NCBI GenBank assembly: GCA_009777775.1
Contig: WRLE01000005.1
Location: 1-64,000, forward strand
From: Oscillospiraceae bacterium
GTDB lineage: Bacteria; Bacillota; Clostridia; Oscillospirales; Oscillospiraceae
Direction of reading: 5' to 3'
Length of the DNA: 64,000 nucleotides
Shown: positions 45,658 to 56,241 of the stretch, one piece after another
How the letters are laid out: each line of letters opens with the position of its first letter
How positions within the stretch are numbered: the first letter of the stretch is position 1
Program-made: the position numbers and the translations under genes
The notes under the pieces: model-generated
Database searches by the model: none
What the model was told of the DNA's origin: nothing
The model's input: only the letters and a program-made list of their open reading frames with translations

Positions 45658-45710
45658 AATTTGTCTGTTTGTGTTATCATATACGAAAGATTTCTAGGGA
45701 GGCTAGTTTC

Positions 45711-46232
45711 ATGAGCAGGGCGTTCGGTTTTATCCATGATGGACTCGAAATTAAGGTGTTGATATTGTATATTATGCGGCGTTTACCAAGACCTATCAGT
45801 CTGGAAGACCTTACGATGCTCGTCATGTGCGATGATGGAATAAGCTATTTTTTATATACAGACTGTCTCCATGACCTCGTTAGAACAGAGCATTTGGAAT
45901 TTCGCGACGAGAAATATTTTATTACCCCAAAGGGAGAGCGCAATGGAAAAATTTCGGAAAATACTCTCCCTAAAAGCATAAAAAAAATCGTGGATGCAAC
46001 TACACTGCTCCACGAAAACGCTTTAAATCGTGCTGATATGATTCGTACTGTACACAAAAAAAATACCGATGATGGTTGTACTGTCACCCTTTCATTGTCG
46101 GACGGTCTTGGTGAAATAGTCTCCATTGATCTATATGCGGCAAACGATGAACAAGCTCAAGCCATGGAAAATGGATTTCAAAAGAACGCTGAAATCATAT
46201 ACAACGAGCTGATACGCAATATTCTAAGCTGA
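45711..46232 (+). CDS. DUF4364 family protein
   Basis: A 173-residue cytoplasmic protein; ATG 45711 follows GGGAGGCTAG, so the longer frame from 45669 is not used. The N-terminal part (residues about 8-75) looks like a winged helix (LILYIMRRLPRPISLEDLTML; YFITPKGE), which fits DUF4364. The family is found in Clostridia with unknown role, possibly regulatory. It precedes the membrane protein by 11 bases. Confidence 0.8.
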   Translation: MSRAFGFIHDGLEIKVLILYIMRRLPRPISLEDLTMLVMCDDGISYFLYTDCLHDLVRTEHLEFRDEKYFITPKGERNGKISENTLPKSIKKIVDATTLLHENALNRADMIRTVHKKNTDDGCTVTLSLSDGLGEIVSIDLYAANDEQAQAMENGFQKNAEIIYNELIRNILS

Positions 46233-46243
46233 AAGGTGAAATT

Positions 46244-47023
46244 ATGGGAAAACAAGCAATTATAATGCCTTCTTTTGCTGTGGCAACGGGTGCTGTTGGA
46301 TATTTTCTTAGACAAATGGAGCGTAGGTTTGTCTTCGATTCCTTTACTGGTTTGCCTGAGCGAGGTGCGGCGATTACATATGCGCTTATTTGGAGTTCCA
46401 TGGCATTTCTCCTTATCAGTGCATTGTTTGCATATCGTGTAAAAATCGGCTTTTATTCACTTCCTGGTTTCGAAAACGCTTTCCGAACAGACCCTTTAGC
46501 ATACCCTATGTCTTTTGTGCTGATTGGTGTGTTATGGCTCGGTGCGACTGTTAGATACTATTTTAATTTAAGCGCACAAAATGCCCTTGCGGGACCACAG
46601 TATGCTTTTCTAGCTCTTTGTGCACTATCCGCAATTTCTCTTGCTTTGTTTGCCTTAGAGGTTTACCAAGACCCTCGTAAAAAAACAAAGCAAGCATTAA
46701 GCGTTGTTCCTGCTATGTTTATGTGCTTTTGGCTTGTTTATTATTATAGGCAAAATGCATCGAATCCCATTTTGCTAAGTTATGCATATCATTGTCTTGC
46801 GCTCATTGCTTCTGCTCTGGCATTTTATTTTTTAGCGGGTTTCCTTTTTGGAAGAGCAGCACCAAGTAAAACCATTCTGGCTTTTCTTGCTGCGATTTAT
46901 TTTAGCTTAGTTACCCTTGCCGATACACAAAACAACAGCATTAGGTTGATTTTCGTGTTAATTATTGCCACAAACTTCATATATGCCTCAATGCTCATTA
47001 GCAACTTGCAGAAAAACGATTAG
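46244..47023 (+). CDS. Polytopic membrane protein, unknown
   Basis: A 259-residue protein with about six or seven hydrophobic helices, for example around residues 45-65, 80-102, 118-138, 148-168, 175-200 and 210-255. AGGTGAAATT precedes ATG 46244. I do not recognise the family. Likely co-transcribed with the DUF4364 gene. Confidence 0.6.
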   Translation: MGKQAIIMPSFAVATGAVGYFLRQMERRFVFDSFTGLPERGAAITYALIWSSMAFLLISALFAYRVKIGFYSLPGFENAFRTDPLAYPMSFVLIGVLWLGATVRYYFNLSAQNALAGPQYAFLALCALSAISLALFALEVYQDPRKKTKQALSVVPAMFMCFWLVYYYRQNASNPILLSYAYHCLALIASALAFYFLAGFLFGRAAPSKTILAFLAAIYFSLVTLADTQNNSIRLIFVLIIATNFIYASMLISNLQKND

Positions 47024-47114
47024 TGATGATATGGGAGATACCTCGATTGCTGTGTAGCCTGATCCTAAAAAGACGATAATAGGAGATAAGGAAAACCAAT
47101 AAATAGAAACAATA

Positions 47115-48554
47115 TTAATTGCACCATTCACGGCTGCGACGGTAGTCTCCTGGTGATACTCCGAATTCTTGTTTAAAGCACTTCATGAAGTGCTTTTCAT
47201 TTTTGAAACCAGATAATAAAGCAATACTCCTAATACTTTGTTTAGACTCTTCAAGGAGTTTTTTACTTTCATTAAGGCGTAGGCGTTTTAAATAATCGCT
47301 AAATGTGCTCCCTGTGTTTGCTTTGAAAAGGCTGGAGAATTGTGTGTAATTCATTGAAATATGATTACTCACTACTGCCATATTGATTTGCTTGCGAAAA
47401 TGCTGATTTACATACTCCAATGCAGAGCGCATTCTTTCTTTACTTTGAATTTCTTTATTATATGGATATAGCTCTACAAGCTTAATTATAAAGTCGCAGA
47501 GAGTAATATGATATTCGTAGGCTGATTGGAAGTTCATATAGTTACTAAGACTTTCCAGGTTCTTGTTTTCAAACTCGATGCTAGAAAAATTATTTAATAA
47601 CTGAGCTGTCAGTTGATCTAATAAAACTATGTACTCATCAGCATTAATACTGTCATTTTGTGTGGCGAACAATATCTTGCCAAGGGAATCGATTGCTTCG
47701 TTGCCTTTACCAGCAAATAACATGGATGATATTTGCAAAGCATTGATTGGTATAGTATCACTTACATTTTTTTGCTCATTAACTTGGGAAAACTCTCGAA
47801 GTCCTGATTTTATAAATGCGATTTTTCGCGCTATTTCCGCTTCCAAATAAGCATCCTTAAGCGCGACAAGACCACTTTTCATGCTGCTGATTCCAGCGCA
47901 AATGCTTTTTGGTAAACTTTGTTTTAGCATAAATAAATCATCTTCAGAAACTATGAGTATCATATGTCCATTTACATTATGACAAACATGATAAATGCTT
48001 TGCTCAATATGTGAGTCAGGAGCTAGGCATACTAAATAATAATTGCCGAAAAATATACTACTATGTGACAATAATATATCGGAGCAGTCGAATATATCAT
48101 CTTCGCTGGATAGACCGAGCATGATGGAACGAAGCAGTTGGTTACATATCAACCTGCGATGTTCCTCATCGGTCTTTTTTTCATCCAGTTCATTTTGAAT
48201 ATTACATAGCAACTCATGGACTTTTTCCCTTTCAATGGGTTTGAGCAAATAATCCTTGACTCCGCTTTTGAAAACATCAACGGCATAATCAAAATCATTG
48301 TATCCGGAGATAACGACAACGATGGGAGGTGAGGGGAGTTTCGATGCTTGATTAATTAGCTCGATACCGTCCATTTTTGGCATTTTAATATCTGTTATCA
48401 TCACATCGATATATTGTTTTTCCAATATTGTCATCGCTTCGATGCCATTTTGACATTCTATTACATTTTCTATTTCCAAAGGTGCGTTTGAAACGATGGC
48501 TTTTATGCCTGCTCGGATTGCTTTTTCGTCTTCGACGATCAAAACCGATTTCAA
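47115..48554 (-). CDS. YesN-like response regulator with AraC output
   Basis: A 479-residue protein. The receiver domain has the acidic pair E8-D9 and the phospho-acceptor D55 (MITDIKMPKMDG) and K in DYLLKPIE. A middle region (residues about 140-370) is not assigned. The C-terminus has two HTH motifs of the AraC type (MNYTQFSSLFKANTG; SIRSIALLSGFKNEKHFMKCF). It is the last gene of an operon with a kinase and solute-binding lipoprotein, so it likely controls sugar or oligosaccharide genes. Confidence 0.9.
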   Translation of the reverse strand: MKSVLIVEDEKAIRAGIKAIVSNAPLEIENVIECQNGIEAMTILEKQYIDVMITDIKMPKMDGIELINQASKLPSPPIVVVISGYNDFDYAVDVFKSGVKDYLLKPIEREKVHELLCNIQNELDEKKTDEEHRRLICNQLLRSIMLGLSSEDDIFDCSDILLSHSSIFFGNYYLVCLAPDSHIEQSIYHVCHNVNGHMILIVSEDDLFMLKQSLPKSICAGISSMKSGLVALKDAYLEAEIARKIAFIKSGLREFSQVNEQKNVSDTIPINALQISSMLFAGKGNEAIDSLGKILFATQNDSINADEYIVLLDQLTAQLLNNFSSIEFENKNLESLSNYMNFQSAYEYHITLCDFIIKLVELYPYNKEIQSKERMRSALEYVNQHFRKQINMAVVSNHISMNYTQFSSLFKANTGSTFSDYLKRLRLNESKKLLEESKQSIRSIALLSGFKNEKHFMKCFKQEFGVSPGDYRRSREWCN

Positions 48555-48678
48555 TGTTTTACCTCGCTTTCGTTTTTGGTTTTGTTGCGGTGATTGTGGT
48601 GTTGTGCTTGCTGGCGGCGTGTCAGGGATGCCACGCCCTACGATGAGGTTTGTTATGTTTTGCGGCGATTGGGGGGGG
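48555..48678. other. Spacer between kinase and regulator genes
   Basis: A 124-base gap, unusual within an operon, filled by an REP-like element (48611-48643) and a C-tract next to the kinase stop on the minus strand. Confidence 0.5.
48611..48643 (-). repeat. REP-like CGTAGGGCG element, copy 2
   Basis: Read on the minus strand it starts CGTAGGGCGTGGC and continues GACACGCCGCC, matching the copy at 24934-24967 at most positions. It may act as an mRNA stabiliser or is a short dispersed repeat. Confidence 0.65.
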
Positions 48679-50466
48679 TTATGAATAGGGGAGGCGTATG
48701 GTTACGCTGGTGCCTTTACCAGATTCGGAAGCTATGCTTAGACCGTAATCGGAGCCGAAAGCCATGTCTATGCGTTCGTTCACGTTTTTTATGCCAATTC
48801 CATCGGTGCTTTCATCGCCGATTTCACCAGAAAGCCTTTTTTCTATGATGCTCAGTTCTTCAGGTGTCATACCTTTGCCATAATCGGTAATGGTTATCGT
48901 ATAATAATCATGAAATTCCGTTGCACTAAGCTCGATGAGCGCATCTTGCGCAATTTCTTCAATCCCATGGGTTACTGCGTTTTCGGCTATTGGTTGGAGT
49001 GTTAATTTGGGTATTTTTTCTCCATATAAATGGGAAGGAATATTGATGTTCACGGTGATTTCATAGTCGTACCTTAGGTTCATGAGGAGCAAATAGCTCT
49101 GGAGATGCTCTATTTCTTCTTCGAGTGTGACATTTTCTGAAGTCCAGCGCATACTATAACGTAAAAGCTTACCAAGTGATGTCAGTGCATCGGATATTTC
49201 ATATTGTTCATCTACTTCAGCCATCATTTTAATGGTTTCTAAAACATTATAAATGAAATGTGCGTTAATTTGGCTATGGAGAGCGCGTATTTCCGAATTT
49301 TTTGCATGGAGTTCCCGTTTAACATTTTCGTCCATCAAAATTCGTATCCGATCGAGCATTTGGTTTACTTGGTTTCCCAATAAACCAATTTCATCGTTAC
49401 CTATATGGGGTACCTCCACATCGAGAGCTCCTGAGCGGACGTTGTGTATAGTTTCAACCACAATGTAGAATCTGCGGAGCATGGCTTTTACCAATAGGTT
49501 CACAATGTATGCAAGGAACAAAAGAGTCAATATAGACACGAGAATGAAAGCATTTTGTCTTGCTGAGATTTCCGATGTAATTTCATCTTTAAACATAACT
49601 ATGATATATCGTCCATTGAGTTGCTTGATGTTAATCGATGAGATTATTGCTGTGCGACCAGCTATCTTCGCATCAATAGTTGAGTCTCCAGAGAAAGCAT
49701 TATCAATGGTAGATAGAATGTTAGTTATGTTTGTGTTCCAAAAGCTTTCATCGCTGGGCTGGGAAAACCAACTTGATTCTGTGACAAAAGCATGGAATCC
49801 GCTGCCTCTATTGTGGAATAAATCGGGAAATATTTCATCCATTCTAACGGCAACCTCAATAATACCGATGCGTTCGTCTTTATAATCCGTCATTTCTGAA
49901 ACCAATGACATGATATGCTTTGATGGTGCAAACACTTCCTGCGGGAATAAGCTGTCTATATAATCATATTGCCAAGTGCCGGAAATCCAATCAGCCGATG
50001 CCCATGATAATCGTTCTAAGCGGGAGTCATGATACATAATTGGAAAAAACTCTGGAATATTTGGATTTGAAAAGTATAAACGAACTTGGTAAAGATAGGG
50101 AATTGCGTTGACGACTTTTTCAAAGCTACCAATTACATCCTCTCTATAAAAGGCAAGCAGTTCCTCCAATGGGAAATGTTCACCGCCTTTTGAGCGAAAT
50201 AAAAAATCGTGTAGTTTCGGGCTACTCATGAAAAACTGCATGGTCATGGCACACAGTTCAGCGGTTTTTTCGGCTTGAGTCTGTATTCCTGTGAGTTCTC
50301 TGCGAGTTTCGGAAAGGCGTTCCTCAATGAAAATATTTTGCATGTTCACGAATATAACTATTGCAAGGCACGCCAGGGGGATGAAAGCAAGGGTGAAAAC
50401 AAGGAGAGATAGTTTTTGATTTAGTTTGAAATTGCGGAAAAACCCGATTAAGCTATTCATGTTCAC
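48679..50466 (-). CDS. YesM-like sensor histidine kinase
   Basis: A 595-residue membrane kinase. Two membrane segments (residues about 20-42 and 312-335) enclose an outer sensor domain; a HAMP-like region follows (VEVPHIGNDEIGLLG). The His_kinase signature LHSQINAHFIYNVLETI has the phospho-accepting His near residue 401, and NAVTHGIEE and ITDYGKGMTPEEL with a C-terminal IKNVNERIDMAFG form the ATP-binding part. It overlaps the upstream lipoprotein gene by four bases (ATGA). Confidence 0.92.
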   Translation of the reverse strand: MNMNSLIGFFRNFKLNQKLSLLVFTLAFIPLACLAIVIFVNMQNIFIEERLSETRRELTGIQTQAEKTAELCAMTMQFFMSSPKLHDFLFRSKGGEHFPLEELLAFYREDVIGSFEKVVNAIPYLYQVRLYFSNPNIPEFFPIMYHDSRLERLSWASADWISGTWQYDYIDSLFPQEVFAPSKHIMSLVSEMTDYKDERIGIIEVAVRMDEIFPDLFHNRGSGFHAFVTESSWFSQPSDESFWNTNITNILSTIDNAFSGDSTIDAKIAGRTAIISSINIKQLNGRYIIVMFKDEITSEISARQNAFILVSILTLLFLAYIVNLLVKAMLRRFYIVVETIHNVRSGALDVEVPHIGNDEIGLLGNQVNQMLDRIRILMDENVKRELHAKNSEIRALHSQINAHFIYNVLETIKMMAEVDEQYEISDALTSLGKLLRYSMRWTSENVTLEEEIEHLQSYLLLMNLRYDYEITVNINIPSHLYGEKIPKLTLQPIAENAVTHGIEEIAQDALIELSATEFHDYYTITITDYGKGMTPEELSIIEKRLSGEIGDESTDGIGIKNVNERIDMAFGSDYGLSIASESGKGTSVTIRLPYS

Positions 50467-52094
50467 CCCAAGCGTTGTTTCGCTTCCTCAAAAAGACGTA
50501 ACCACTCTGCTAAAACCAATTCGTATCCATATTCCATACGCTTTTCCAGATATTGTGCATAAAGAATATCAAATTCATCTTCAGTGGGTGCAGTGAGTAG
50601 CAAAGGTAGCAGCGAGCCCCACTCTTCCCTAATTTTCCAATTGACATCTGCGACTTCGGGCTCTGATATCACGATGTCATACTGTGGAATGTATCGGGTA
50701 TATGGATAAGTCCATTCCCTTGGTTGCGCCAATGGAGCTTGTGGTGGCTGCTGCCATTTAAGTTGCATTGCATTGTCTTGGAGCATCCAATAGGTGTTGT
50801 CGGCTCCATATAGGCTGTTATACTGTGCGCGATCATGGCTTAGAAGCTCTCGTATATGCTCGCGAACAATGGGTTTTCCATTTTCATCATTGTCGTATGT
50901 AATACCCTCGATTCCACAAAAAAGTATCTTTTGTCCATGCTCACTCATCATATATGACATGAGTGCGATAGCTCGTTGCGGATCTTGACATGATTTGCTG
51001 ATCATCGTCACAGTCCAACCATTTATACCTGTACCAGGAAGGGTATGCATATCCCTATTTGAGTTCATGGGTCCGTCAATGGCAATATACGTACCATTGA
51101 CATTATTGCTATATAAATAAAGTTGCTGGTCGGCGATGTCGGCATGTTGATATAGCATACAAAAGTATCTACCTTCAGCTACCTTCTCCGCCATTTGTAC
51201 CCTGCGATCGACGAAAAGTTCGTTTGATATATATCCTTCCGCATATAATTCACGTAGAACCTTGAGCCATTTTATGTAATCAGGATCAGCAACTCTATCG
51301 TAAATTCTACCATCTTTTTCAAAGGGAATTGCCAAAAAATTCATCAGTATTTCATCAAGGGAATGGTTTCCACCTTGATTAAATTCACTGAGACCTATTG
51401 CCAAAAGGGGCTTATCGCCGACATAAGGCATATATGCAAAAGCATCTATAATGGCTGTCTTAAATCCTTCTGCTGTGGTCATATCAGGGCTTCCGATGGC
51501 TTCATATATATCTGCTCGCACTAAAAAGGATTGGTTTGATCCTATTTTATCGTTTTCTTCATAATCATCAGGGGTAAATGATGAGTTGGGATAAGCGTAA
51601 ATGTTCCCATCGCTGCGGGTATACCAAGCAATGCGTTGTTTCTGAGCCACTTCCCAAAAATAAAAGTCATACTCATCAGCGAGTTCATTAAGCGCATAAA
51701 CAAAGCCACCTAATATCAGCTCTTCCACTTGCGGTTCCCAAAAACCGATGGTTATGATATCAGGCAGCGAGTTTGAGGAAATCATAGATGCTAGCTTTTC
51801 CCCTTCATTACCAGCCACTGTGATAAAATCGATGCTCACCCCTGTTTCCTCGGTGATTGTTTTTGCCACTAGATTGTCTCCCCATGTGGTGCTAAACCAA
51901 GAAAAATGGACATACCAACTCAGGGTAATTTCTTCTGTGGCGTATTTTTCCCATGCTGGAATATCTTCTTGAGATGAAATTTGTTCATTGTTTGATTTAC
52001 ATGCGGATAAAGATAGGATTGCTATCACAAAAATGATTGAGAAAACATAAATGTGCTTGCTTGTGCGGTGCCGAATGCTTTGGTGTGTGGTCAT
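50463..52094 (-). CDS. Extracellular solute-binding lipoprotein
   Basis: A 543-residue ABC-type solute-binding protein with a lipoprotein signal (ILSLSACKSNN, Cys near residue 32). WEKYATEEITLSWYVHF then ITEETGVSIDFITVAGNEGEKL is typical of the sugar-binding family 1 used for oligosaccharides. AGGAGG at 52101-52106 precedes the ATG. It is translationally coupled to the kinase and no ABC permease genes are adjacent, so it could deliver ligand to the kinase, or to permeases elsewhere. Confidence 0.88.
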   Translation of the reverse strand: MTTHQSIRHRTSKHIYVFSIIFVIAILSLSACKSNNEQISSQEDIPAWEKYATEEITLSWYVHFSWFSTTWGDNLVAKTITEETGVSIDFITVAGNEGEKLASMISSNSLPDIITIGFWEPQVEELILGGFVYALNELADEYDFYFWEVAQKQRIAWYTRSDGNIYAYPNSSFTPDDYEENDKIGSNQSFLVRADIYEAIGSPDMTTAEGFKTAIIDAFAYMPYVGDKPLLAIGLSEFNQGGNHSLDEILMNFLAIPFEKDGRIYDRVADPDYIKWLKVLRELYAEGYISNELFVDRRVQMAEKVAEGRYFCMLYQHADIADQQLYLYSNNVNGTYIAIDGPMNSNRDMHTLPGTGINGWTVTMISKSCQDPQRAIALMSYMMSEHGQKILFCGIEGITYDNDENGKPIVREHIRELLSHDRAQYNSLYGADNTYWMLQDNAMQLKWQQPPQAPLAQPREWTYPYTRYIPQYDIVISEPEVADVNWKIREEWGSLLPLLLTAPTEDEFDILYAQYLEKRMEYGYELVLAEWLRLFEEAKQRLG

Positions 52095-52493
52095 ATGGAT
52101 TCCTCCTTGAATCGTATTATATATGCTGCTTGCATTTTATGCAATTCTCTGGATTTTACAAAGGTTTCCATATTTCATTGTTTGTTCTTTGTCTTTTATA
52201 CTCCTAGTGCCATAAGTTTTATATTTATGATGAAAAATACTATTTTATGACCACATATTATATTTACCTATATTGGCACATTACTGCAAATATGTAACAA
52301 TGTGCAACTATGAAGCATTATTTCATAAATAATAGAATGTTTTGCATAATCTTAATCAATTTATTTTCAAATTGGTATCATAAATTCATATTGGTATCTC
52401 CATTTCGTCGAAGAGAGTTTCATATTGACAAATTAGATATATTTGTAGTTATAATCTATTTTGATATATTTCGTATATGGAAAAGGTGGCAAT
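52095..52493. other. Divergent intergenic region
   Basis: About 400 bases between the lipoprotein (leftward) and SLH protein (rightward). TTGACA at 52425-52430 with TATAAT at 52450-52455 is a candidate rightward promoter, though the 19-base gap is long. I see no gene in it. Confidence 0.45.
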
Positions 52494-53813
<1,320 letters not shown>

Positions 53814-55964
53814 CTAATCATCCCAATCATCATCGTATCTGCTGTATCTTAATCCGCGCTCCTTTGCAAAACAATTCTGGCACAAACCATATTCATGATT
53901 CCATGGAGTGGGTTTTCCACAACGTCTGCATTTCCTGCTCATGGTCTCCATTGTTGTAGTGAGCAATGTGTGGATTCTAGCAGCTGTTTCCTGCTTTTGT
54001 TCAATAATCCACTGGGAATCGTGGAAAAGCCTCATTGTTTTGCAAAATGAATAGTATAAATCCAATTGTTTATAATATATTTCAAGAGTTTCCAAATCTT
54101 CGTAATCATCCAACATTGGAACTTGTATTTCTTCGTATTTTATATAGGACTCCATATATCCGTGCCATTGGGCGTAAAGCTCCGCCTTGTTAATGTCAAA
54201 AGGAATGAATATCAAGCTATATTGTTCCTCAATGGAGAGTTCCTTTTTATCTTCCACATGGGAGAGAAGGGCTAAAGGCTGTTCAATATCAGCACCAAGA
54301 AATGGTTCAACCTTCATCACTTTTGTCATCGATTCTATGAGTCTTTCACGAAGGGTCCCAATGGGCATGGTAAATAAGTATTTATCCAAAGGAAGATAAT
54401 ATGCTCTAGTCAAATCGGATAGGTTTCCACCAAGCAGCCTGCCTATTTGTGTTTTTTCGCCGATGGCATTGACATAGCCTTCATCATATATGTTCTTTCG
54501 TCCAGCTCTGCCAGCGATTTGCTTTATTTCGCTGGCAGTTAGCATTCGTTTACGAACACCATCGAATTTCGTGTTTTCCATAAACACGATTCTTTTTATG
54601 GGCAGATTTAGACCCATTCCAATGGCATCAGTGGCAACAACCACTTTATTCTCTTTATTAACAAATAACTCAACCTGTTTCTTTCGTGCTTCGGGAGGCA
54701 AATCACCATATATTACGCTTGCGCTAATGCCTTTGTCCGCTAAATAGCTGGCGATGCCTAAAACAACCTTTTTAGAAAAGGCAATGAGTGCATCACCCTC
54801 GCATACTCCATCTGGAAAGATAAAGGTTTCCTGATCCATCAAAAGAGGAGTGTCGCGGACATATGAAATGATTTCATAGCTGTCTCCGCATTCATCGATG
54901 AGTCTGGTTAGTAGCTTGATTGCATTGGAAGAACAGCAAATGTGAACCTCCTTTGCTCTTACGCCTAATACGGCTTTTGTCCAAGCACTTCCCCTTTGAG
55001 CTTCAGATATCATTTGAGCTTCGTCAATGATCGCAAGGTCGTAGACAGAATCTAGGTTCAATTTTTCGATTGTTGATGATATATATTTAGCATTTTCTAC
55101 AAGTGTTTCTTCTTCTCCAGTAATAAGGGAACAAGGCTTGTTGTCATCGTTTAATTGCTGGAAGACTTGCAAAGCTAAAAGTCTAAGTGGAGCTAGATAT
55201 ACGCCGCTTTCCACCTGGGTGAGTGCTTCTATGGCGTGATAGGTTTTACCAGTGTTTGTAGCTCCGCTATGTATGGTAAACTTCCGTTTCATTAAACGTG
55301 TCAAAGCAAATTCATCCTTAGGATGGTTGGGTATGGTTTCGTTGACCACGCTTTGAAAAACGAGATCGTCAATTGAAGCCATGTAGTTTCTTTGCAATCT
55401 AATATCGCAATTGTACATGGCATTAAACCTTTGCACATATGCAGCTCTTCCATCAAATAGTAGCGCCATGGCATCATCATGGACAACTTTAATGGTTTCG
55501 TGTGCCAGAAGACCTCTTCTAGTGTATCCTAAAACATTTTCTATGTCTTTGAGCAGCTTTTGGCATTGAGCGTCAATTTTACTTATTTGCTCCAATGCCC
55601 TCGTTTGCGTTTTTACTCTTTCCAGTTCCTCTTTAAGCGCGTTTGTTTCTCTGATAAGTCGATCGATTTTCCTTCTGTTTTGTTGCAAAAAACTATTTTG
55701 GTATATATCGCTGCTTTCTGCCTTCATAACGGAATCTATGCTCCATAATTGCGTTGGAGCTGAATTTCTACTGGAAGTATTAGTTTTGGTCATGGGTTGG
55801 GGGAGCAAACTATCCATCAAAGGGTTTGTCCAACCTCTCATCACCAGCTCGTTTTTACTATATACTCTTTTGTTTTTCTTTCCCATTGGTGTTATCACGG
55901 CTCCTAGTTGGTATTTGCCTGCGCTTATGTCTATGTTTAAATGAGTTGTGCGTTGTTCGTGCAT
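53814..55964 (-). CDS. Bacterial Suv3-like RNA/DNA helicase with zinc motif
   Basis: A 716-residue superfamily 2 helicase. The P-loop GATNTGKTYHAIEAL (near residue 235), APLRLLALQVFQQL, DEAQM box (near residue 311) and QIAGRAGR motif VI match the Suv3 group, known best from mitochondrial RNA degradosomes and also present in some bacteria. The first 200 residues hold a coiled coil. The C-terminus has a zinc pair CRRC...CQNC. The gene meets the SLH gene tail to tail with adjoining stop codons in the palindrome GATTAGCTAATC (53808-53819). Confidence 0.85.
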   Translation of the reverse strand: MHEQRTTHLNIDISAGKYQLGAVITPMGKKNKRVYSKNELVMRGWTNPLMDSLLPQPMTKTNTSSRNSAPTQLWSIDSVMKAESSDIYQNSFLQQNRRKIDRLIRETNALKEELERVKTQTRALEQISKIDAQCQKLLKDIENVLGYTRRGLLAHETIKVVHDDAMALLFDGRAAYVQRFNAMYNCDIRLQRNYMASIDDLVFQSVVNETIPNHPKDEFALTRLMKRKFTIHSGATNTGKTYHAIEALTQVESGVYLAPLRLLALQVFQQLNDDNKPCSLITGEEETLVENAKYISSTIEKLNLDSVYDLAIIDEAQMISEAQRGSAWTKAVLGVRAKEVHICCSSNAIKLLTRLIDECGDSYEIISYVRDTPLLMDQETFIFPDGVCEGDALIAFSKKVVLGIASYLADKGISASVIYGDLPPEARKKQVELFVNKENKVVVATDAIGMGLNLPIKRIVFMENTKFDGVRKRMLTASEIKQIAGRAGRKNIYDEGYVNAIGEKTQIGRLLGGNLSDLTRAYYLPLDKYLFTMPIGTLRERLIESMTKVMKVEPFLGADIEQPLALLSHVEDKKELSIEEQYSLIFIPFDINKAELYAQWHGYMESYIKYEEIQVPMLDDYEDLETLEIYYKQLDLYYSFCKTMRLFHDSQWIIEQKQETAARIHTLLTTTMETMSRKCRRCGKPTPWNHEYGLCQNCFAKERGLRYSRYDDDWDD

Positions 55965-56241
55965 TTGATCGGGTTAAGCGTAATAAATTATATCATAAAA
56001 AGTCCAGTCATGGAATAGCAATAAATTTTGCTTTTTCACATAGTTTCTATATTTCTTATTAATTTGAGAAATTATTACTAATTATACTAAAAGCTAGTGA
56101 TTGCAATGCATAAATGAGTCTTTATTTTATATAAAGGTTGCTGTATTACTCTATGACTTTTGCCATATTGACAAATAATATTTAGGGGTAATAATAGTAG
56201 AATTAGCTTTAATTGAAGATTTGAAAAAAGGGAGAAATAAT
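55965..56241 (+). promoter_or_regulatory. Intergenic region with promoter of the dockerin gene
   Basis: TTGACA at 56168-56173 with TAATAAT near 56189-56195 (gap 15 to 16) is a plausible promoter. The remainder is AT-rich with no gene. Confidence 0.5.
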
